Below, piece after piece: positions 59,001 through 64,000 of a DNA stretch of 64,000 nucleotides. The notes under the pieces were generated by a model. That model was given only the letters and a program-made list of their open reading frames with translations. It was not told where the DNA came from and ran no database searches. Position 1 is the first letter of the stretch. Each line of letters opens with the position of its first letter. The position numbers were made by a program, and so were the translations under genes. Source of the DNA: Nematostella vectensis (lineage: Eukaryota > Cnidaria > Anthozoa > Actiniaria > Edwardsiidae); assembly GCF_932526225.1 (NCBI RefSeq), contig NC_064044.1, forward strand, positions 8,978,801 through 9,042,800, given 5' to 3'.

Positions 59001-60290
59001 GGACATCTGATAATCGTAACGATAAAGAGATCTACTGCAGACGGACGTTATACTCGCCGTGCATTGAAAGTAAGTGCTTGTGCTTTTGAAGTGTTATATA
59101 AAATGTATACAATATATACAATGTATATAAAATACATTTATATACATACGTATATAAAATACACCTGTAAGCATGACGCGGGACCGATGTGTTTTTGGAG
59201 TCGAAAACTGTAGCTTGGACCTTTTTTCATCCTCGGGGACCCAGGACGTCGCGGAGATCGGGCACACAGGTAGTGCGCGAGAAAAAAGAGCACTAAAAGC
59301 CTGTTTCTTTCTCGCGCCGCGCTTCCTGTGTGCCCGATCTCCGCGACGCCCTGGGTCCCCGAGGATGACCTTTTTGGGGTTATTCATATTTTTTGCGGAA
59401 CGCAGAAACGCACTTCTATTCAACTCATGATTAATTAATGTACAGTCTCCGTTGTTTTTGTGAGCTTTGTACTTGGAAAGGTCAGGTACTTTTAGATTTA
59501 GAATTAAGGATCGTGATTTTGTGTGGGGTCTTTTTGTGATATAAAATGCGAGGCACTGTCGGACACTAGCTTTAGAAACCCCTCCCCCAACCCTCCTATC
59601 TAAGCCGCAGACACAAGCTAAACGAAGCACCTTTTTAACTACTACCGCCCTTATTGTCTCCTTTTCGACCCTAGGTAATATAATGATACGTGTTTTTAAA
59701 GAATTTGTGTATAAAAAGCCCCATTTGCCAAAATCTCGCGGCAAATGGATCTCGGCGGAGTAAAGAGGTACTCAAAGTGATTTTTCACAGCCTCTATCCA
59801 ACTGCACTGCAAAAGAAGCTTGAGATCTCTTCCCAAAATGAGAAAAATGATAAGCAACGTATTTTCTAAAATTTTAGGGTGGTTTTCATTAACCCGTGAA
59901 ACAAAGTGTGATATTCAAAGGGTAATAGTAAAACACAAAAGAGAATCAGATCACAATAAAGTGTAGTACGCTAAAGTGTAGTTCACGAGTTAATGGAAAT
60001 CACTCTAAGGTGCGTATTTTCTTGCAGGAAGGTACATGTTCTTCACATCATCAGATGGGTTCAAGGACAAATCTTTGAGTAACGCCATACTAGGCATTGT
60101 TTCCGTCACAAGCGCCACGGAATGCGGGCTCAAATGTGGTCAGATGGACTCATGCGTTTCGTTCAACATAGAGTACAAGACAAGCTCTAAATTGTGCGAG
60201 CTGAATGGCGCGAGAGCTGTGACGTCATCCATTGACCTGGTGTCAAGGCCTGGCTACCAGTATTACGAAATCACGAAAGCGGGTTATTAA
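56050..60290 (+). CDS. Secreted protein: beta-sandwich-like domain plus PAN/apple domain
   Basis: Four exons, 56050-56134, 57852-57998, 58791-59069 and 60028-60290 (TAA), all joined in phase 1, give 257 residues. Residues 1 to about 25 are a signal peptide (VVLFALFRLLEFLMLVIF). Residues 29 to about 170 begin ITCEKYLDVYVDGETMVTG and include GGWRGMIVGDGVLTDESWRC and GWHMTTFDDRDWPSA, a layout seen in galactose-binding-like jelly-roll modules of invertebrate extracellular proteins. The last exon is one PAN/apple domain with CGLKCGQMDSCVSFNI and a final cysteine in KLCEL; these domains bind protein or sugar ligands. The exact ligand is unknown. The PAN domain occupies a single exon in symmetric phase, typical of shuffled modules. 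Confidence 0.85.
57545..57720. mobile_element. G-run repeat remnant in the PAN gene intron
   Basis: 'gggggcactatacag' at the left and runs of G with 'cagtgccccaccccctgcta' at the right, the latter followed by 'cggccctga', resemble the ends of other G-run elements in this window. The borders are uncertain. Confidence 0.35.
59229..59366. mobile_element. Foldback element, ~58-bp arms, with 9-bp target duplication
   Basis: The left arm 'atcctcggggacccaggacg' through 'gggcacacagg' is mirrored by 'cctgtgtgccc' through 'ccctgggtccccgaggat'. 'gaccttttt' occurs on both sides (59218-59226 and 59367-59375). It lies in the last intron of the PAN gene and encodes nothing. Confidence 0.75.
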
Positions 60291-60819
60291 CAAATCCGCT
60301 GTACACCCGAAACGCTACATCAAAAATACTCTTTGCCTCATTGAGCATCAAATGAGAATGTCGTTGCTTGTATAGCTACAAGAAATGCATCGACAAACGC
60401 TGTTCTTGCGTTGGGATTGATGGCGTGGGTCGCGCATGCGTTATGGTGTATAGCCGCTGTAATATACCTTTCAAAGGCACCGAATTTTGTTTCAATTTTT
60501 TCTAGGATTTCTAAAATGGCTTTTATCTATTGGAAACTCTAGAAATTTGTGACATCGCCTATAGGACCTTGGGAACGAGGCTGAAAGGTGACGCAGTTGT
60601 CGTCTGACTTTAATATATTGAGTTCGGAAAAGGAATATTGGTCAAAACCAACGTCCAATGGCCCCTCCGACGGGAGAGGGATTGAAAAAGTAGCTGCTTG
60701 CAGCAAAAACAGCAGAGATTCACAAAAAAAAGGCTTAGCGTAGAGGAGATAGCTCAATTATTATGTAATGCATATAATACGTAAAAAATCTTTTTATTTA
60801 AAACTTCTCCAAATCACTG

Positions 60820-61198
60820 AGTACCATACCTGTCAACCTCCGAAAATCTGATGGCTTGAGAATTTTTTGTGGGGAGGGTTGGGGTATATTTATTTTTTGG
60901 GGGATGGGTGGGTTTAACCTTGCAGGCGTTTGCCTTATAGAAAGCTCTCGCGAACAAATCCACTTATAGATCTCACGAGGGTGTTAGATAAATTGCGCTA
61001 CGCAAAGGGAATTATTGTTTCAAATATTTTAATAGAAAATAGGCAAAATGACGATTTTCTATGGAATAATTTTTCGGAAGCGATAAAAAATCGCTAAAAA
61101 AGCGGGAGATTTGGTGCTCAACGCGGGAGAGCGGGAGAAGGGGTCCAAGATCTTGAGACTCCCGCCTAATGCGGGAGAGTTGACAGGTATGGAGTACT
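60820..61198. mobile_element. 379-bp inverted-repeat element 'ccatacctgtcaac'
   Basis: The left end 'agtaccatacctgtcaacct' is mirrored by 'gagttgacaggtatggagtact' at the right. Several 'gcgggaga' repeats occur near the right end. It is non-coding and lies between the PAN gene and renalase. Confidence 0.65.
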
Positions 61199-61899
61199 GT
61201 AGGCACGATTTTCAGCTCGGTTCTGTGAGCCCGCAGTACGTGCCCATGGGGCCTAGCAAGACTGGAAATAGAGCGTTTGAGTACTCGAATGAGGAATGTT
61301 TGGGAATCATTGGTTGTTGTACATAAAAGCAGGAGAGGGAAAGTGCAGCGGGATTTCTTTAGTTTTGTAAATAACCTAGAGTGTAGGCTCTATTACTGGC
61401 AGCAGTCTTTTGGCAGCAGTCTTTTGCACGACGTCTTCTTGAGGTATACGCGCGCTTCCAACCTTGGCCGTCAAAATGTGTGTAATTTCATATCATTCTT
61501 TTTCCATATGACTTCTATAACTTCACACTCCACCCGTCAGCCAACGACAACCATATGCTGTCACAAAGCACGTCAAATGCTTCTGTTTTGGGACAATTGA
61601 GAGGGGTAGCACCTTTCTAGTTGAAGGAATAAGGCCTATTGCTCGAGATTTCTAGAGATGGAAGTTTTAACACAATAAATTGTACACGGGCACTTCAATT
61701 CGGCTAGAAGGAACTTTATGTTCGCATTGACAGTTTTCAGAAGAATAAACTCTTTAAATGGAGGATGTCAGAGGAATCCGACGAGTTTACATTCTTGCAG
61801 CTATATTGGACTGTGCCACAAACTTTAGATGGCGAGTGTTATCGGAAACGCAATATAACACAAGTGTTCAGAGTAAATTTCCAAATTCAGTGAATAAAG
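61199..61899. other. Non-coding interval 3' of renalase
   Basis: Presumed 3' UTR and flank of the minus-strand renalase gene. An open stretch at 61277-61600 (plus) shows no family signal. Nothing else is recognised. Confidence 0.4.
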
Positions 61900-63616
61900 T
61901 TACTTGGTGAAGTTTCGCACAATTGACATCGCTGAATCCACACAGCCATCAAAGTTCGAGTGAGTAAAAGCGTCGCCGCCAACGACCAACAAAGGTGACG
62001 TCATTAGCACTTGACTTCCCGGCATGCCTTTCACCGATTGGGATACCTGTGAGTAACGCCACTTCTGGCACTTGGTGGCGGTCGGTTTGGGGAGGTTGGG
62101 GAATAGTTCAAATGTGTGTTTCAGCATGATGTTTTCGACCTCCTGGCGGTCGGATTCTAGGTGTTTGATGCCAAAAGGGACGCTTGAATGTAGAACGATA
62201 CTCGTGCCACTGACGCTAGAATCTGATGACCAACCAAAGAGTTCAATTAGAGAGTTTCTATAACATGTGAAATAAAAACCCCCAATTGTTTCGTTTATTT
62301 ATACTTATAAACCACAGATACAAACAAACAAACAAACAAACAAAAGCAAGCAGAAAAACAGAGAAACAGACAGACTAAGAAACAAACGAACAAACAGATA
62401 AACGGATAAACAAAAAAAGGTACATAGTGTTTGTTGAGGCATAGATATATTGAAAAAGTCTGAAAGAGATTTGGACACTATTCAATAAGAAATGACCGGT
62501 AACCACCTCTAGATATGCGCCTGATGAAGGGTAAATTCAAGGTATGGATCCAGATGAAATAGATACTATTTGGTGCATCTTTTGTTCACTTGACTTCTTA
62601 TTTCTTCCATTGTTGTACCATATACCAGGATTTAGATTTAATTGGTTTAGATCCCAGGCAAAATGCCTCAAATCGCACATTAGTTTTCCCCTTAAGACAT
62701 GGGACATTATTATGGATTACATCATTACATGTTTTCTTTCTTTGCATATTACTTTTTCCTGAAAACTCAAGGTATGCATGGGCCTCATTTTGCACATTAG
62801 AGTACAGGGTTCGTCCGAACCCCCCCACCCAGCTTGAAGGTTCGCTCAGAGTTAACAAAAATATAGTAACATTTGGCTGGAGATATACCGTGCACATCAA
62901 TATGTCTTTAAAATGGTTATAAAATTATTTTTATGACAATTATCTTTATTATTATCGCTATATGTTTAAAAGTACCCTATTAACAAAATTTTTAATACAA
63001 GATAGATTGCCTAATTTAATAAGGCGATGAGAGGAAATTTGGTCTGCTGAAATGAAAAAAACAACCACCCCGCTCAAAATCCTGGCTACGGGCCTGCAGT
63101 AGAACCTCAATATAGCGATACCCAAAACAAGGATATTCTCAGTTTACAGGGTATAGATTTCTGGTCTTCTTGATTTAATAATATTATTGATGTTTCAGCT
63201 TTACAGTCCCATGCCATGTGGGTAAACATCCCTTTCATCCCTCCCCACCCTGCACAATTCTGGCACCCTGTTGAGTATCTCACCCTGCTGTCTTTTCTTG
63301 GAGTCCACACATGCAAATCTAATGCACTCATCACCAGTCACGTACTTTGCAGTCCAGGGGAAGTCAACACCCTTAATCCCTGGTGCATAGAACAGGGCCA
63401 GGGCATATCTGGATGAGTACTTCACATCATCAAATAGTTCTCTCTTAGCTTGAGCTAGATCGTGGATTGTTCCTGTTAGGCCAAGTATTTGTGGCACTGG
63501 AATTGTGACAATAACGGAATCGAAGACTGACTGCTTGCCTTCCATATCAGTGCACTTAAGTTTTGTGGAATTTGCGGTGATATCTGTACAATGGGTTTGG
63601 TAGCAAACTTTAGCCC
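61900..63616 (-). CDS. RNLS: Renalase, C-terminal exons (5' part off window)
   Basis: Renalase is an FAD-dependent flavoprotein that oxidises aberrant forms of NAD(P)H. Two exons, 63616-63284 and 62222-61900 (TAA), join in phase 1. They carry the family landmarks IVTIPVPQILGLTG, YSSRYALALFY, IRFACVDSKKR, the SIVLHSSVPFG strand, PTATKCQKWRYSQV, and the closing GGDAFTHSNFDGCVDSAMSI, where the GGD and the following helix contact FAD. The N-terminal dinucleotide-binding part (roughly the first 140-150 residues) must lie beyond 64000. The intron contains a (CAAA)-rich tract. Confidence 0.93.
62321..62412. repeat. (CAAA)-rich microsatellite
   Basis: Imperfect CAAA/CAGA tetranucleotide tract in the last renalase intron. 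Confidence 0.85.
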
Positions 63617-64000
63617 CTGGTAAAGCAAAAGAAAGAAGAAAGCAGTCAATCTATTCCAATTTTTATCTGAAACCTATGGAAATGTCATTCAGGACAGACA
63701 CACACCATTTTTTTAAAAACATATGTTGTGAAGAAATTTGTAGACTTCAGCTTCCCATACATTTCTACTATAATTTCATTCATAAGGTTTAGTGAGTGAT
63801 GCCACACAATCCACCGGCTCCGCCTAGAATTGCCGCTACTGCAGCCCCAACCACATCATATGTTATAGGTCTATGTTAAGTTTTAATAACTGCAACACTA
63901 GGTACATTATCTGAATCAATCAAAATACCCAGCAAATAGTTGTGTTTGTTAGAGTATTCAATATTGTATACCAAAAACTAGTACTCAACTGGCAGATTCA
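63617..64000. other. Renalase intron at the right edge
   Basis: Starts directly after the acceptor 'gctttaccag' of the 63616 exon. No further exon is recognised before the window ends. Confidence 0.5.

Overview
The window reads as nuclear DNA of an animal, most likely an anthozoan cnidarian of the sea-anemone type. Genes are cut into short exons (37 to 505 nt) by GT-AG introns. The proteome is metazoan: a UNC-45 myosin chaperone, a DNAJB12/14-type co-chaperone, a beta-1,4-galactosyltransferase, a renalase, a Kazal inhibitor, a PAN/apple protein and a Rho-like GTPase. Intergenic and intronic DNA is AT-rich and full of minisatellites and short inverted-repeat elements with long G or C runs. The phylum is an inference from gene style and repeat style; no species-diagnostic sequence was available to me.

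Layout. 1-15.6 kb: the 5' half of an UNC45 gene on the minus strand (15 exons, 457 codons). It runs off the left edge and carries a 38-bp satellite (1-3490) and a 25-bp minisatellite (6.4-8.3 kb) in or next to its introns. 15.9-17.2 kb: a single-exon gene for an unrecognised membrane protein, divergent from UNC45 across about 240 bp. 17.7-21.1 kb (minus): a seven-exon gene for a divergent S8e (RPS8-fold) ribosomal protein with a predicted mitochondrial presequence. 21.8-26.9 kb (plus): a seven-exon beta-1,4-galactosyltransferase. 28.7-30.8 kb (minus): a two-exon secreted Kazal-type protein between tandem arrays. 32.5-33.9 kb (plus): the start of a second small secreted cysteine-containing protein. 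38.8-39.4 kb (plus): an intronless Rho-family gene whose GTPase motifs are broken. 39.4-47.2 kb: mostly non-coding, with three tandem arrays. 47.3-53.7 kb (minus): a DNAJB12/14-like gene lacking only its last exon or exons. 56.0-60.3 kb (plus): a four-exon secreted protein with a beta-sandwich-like region followed by a PAN domain. 61.9-63.6 kb (minus): the last two exons of renalase, the rest lying off the right edge.

Exons were placed by hand. In every multi-exon model the splice phases close, meaning each join keeps the frame and the joined codons fit the family. The genes do not form one pathway; two of them (UNC45 and DNAJB12/14) are unrelated members of the HSP70/HSP90 co-chaperone world.

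The observations most worth following are the S8e paralogue with a mitochondrial-type leader, the GTPase-dead-looking Rho gene, and three separate cases where an exon edge carrying its splice site has been locally duplicated into the adjoining intron.
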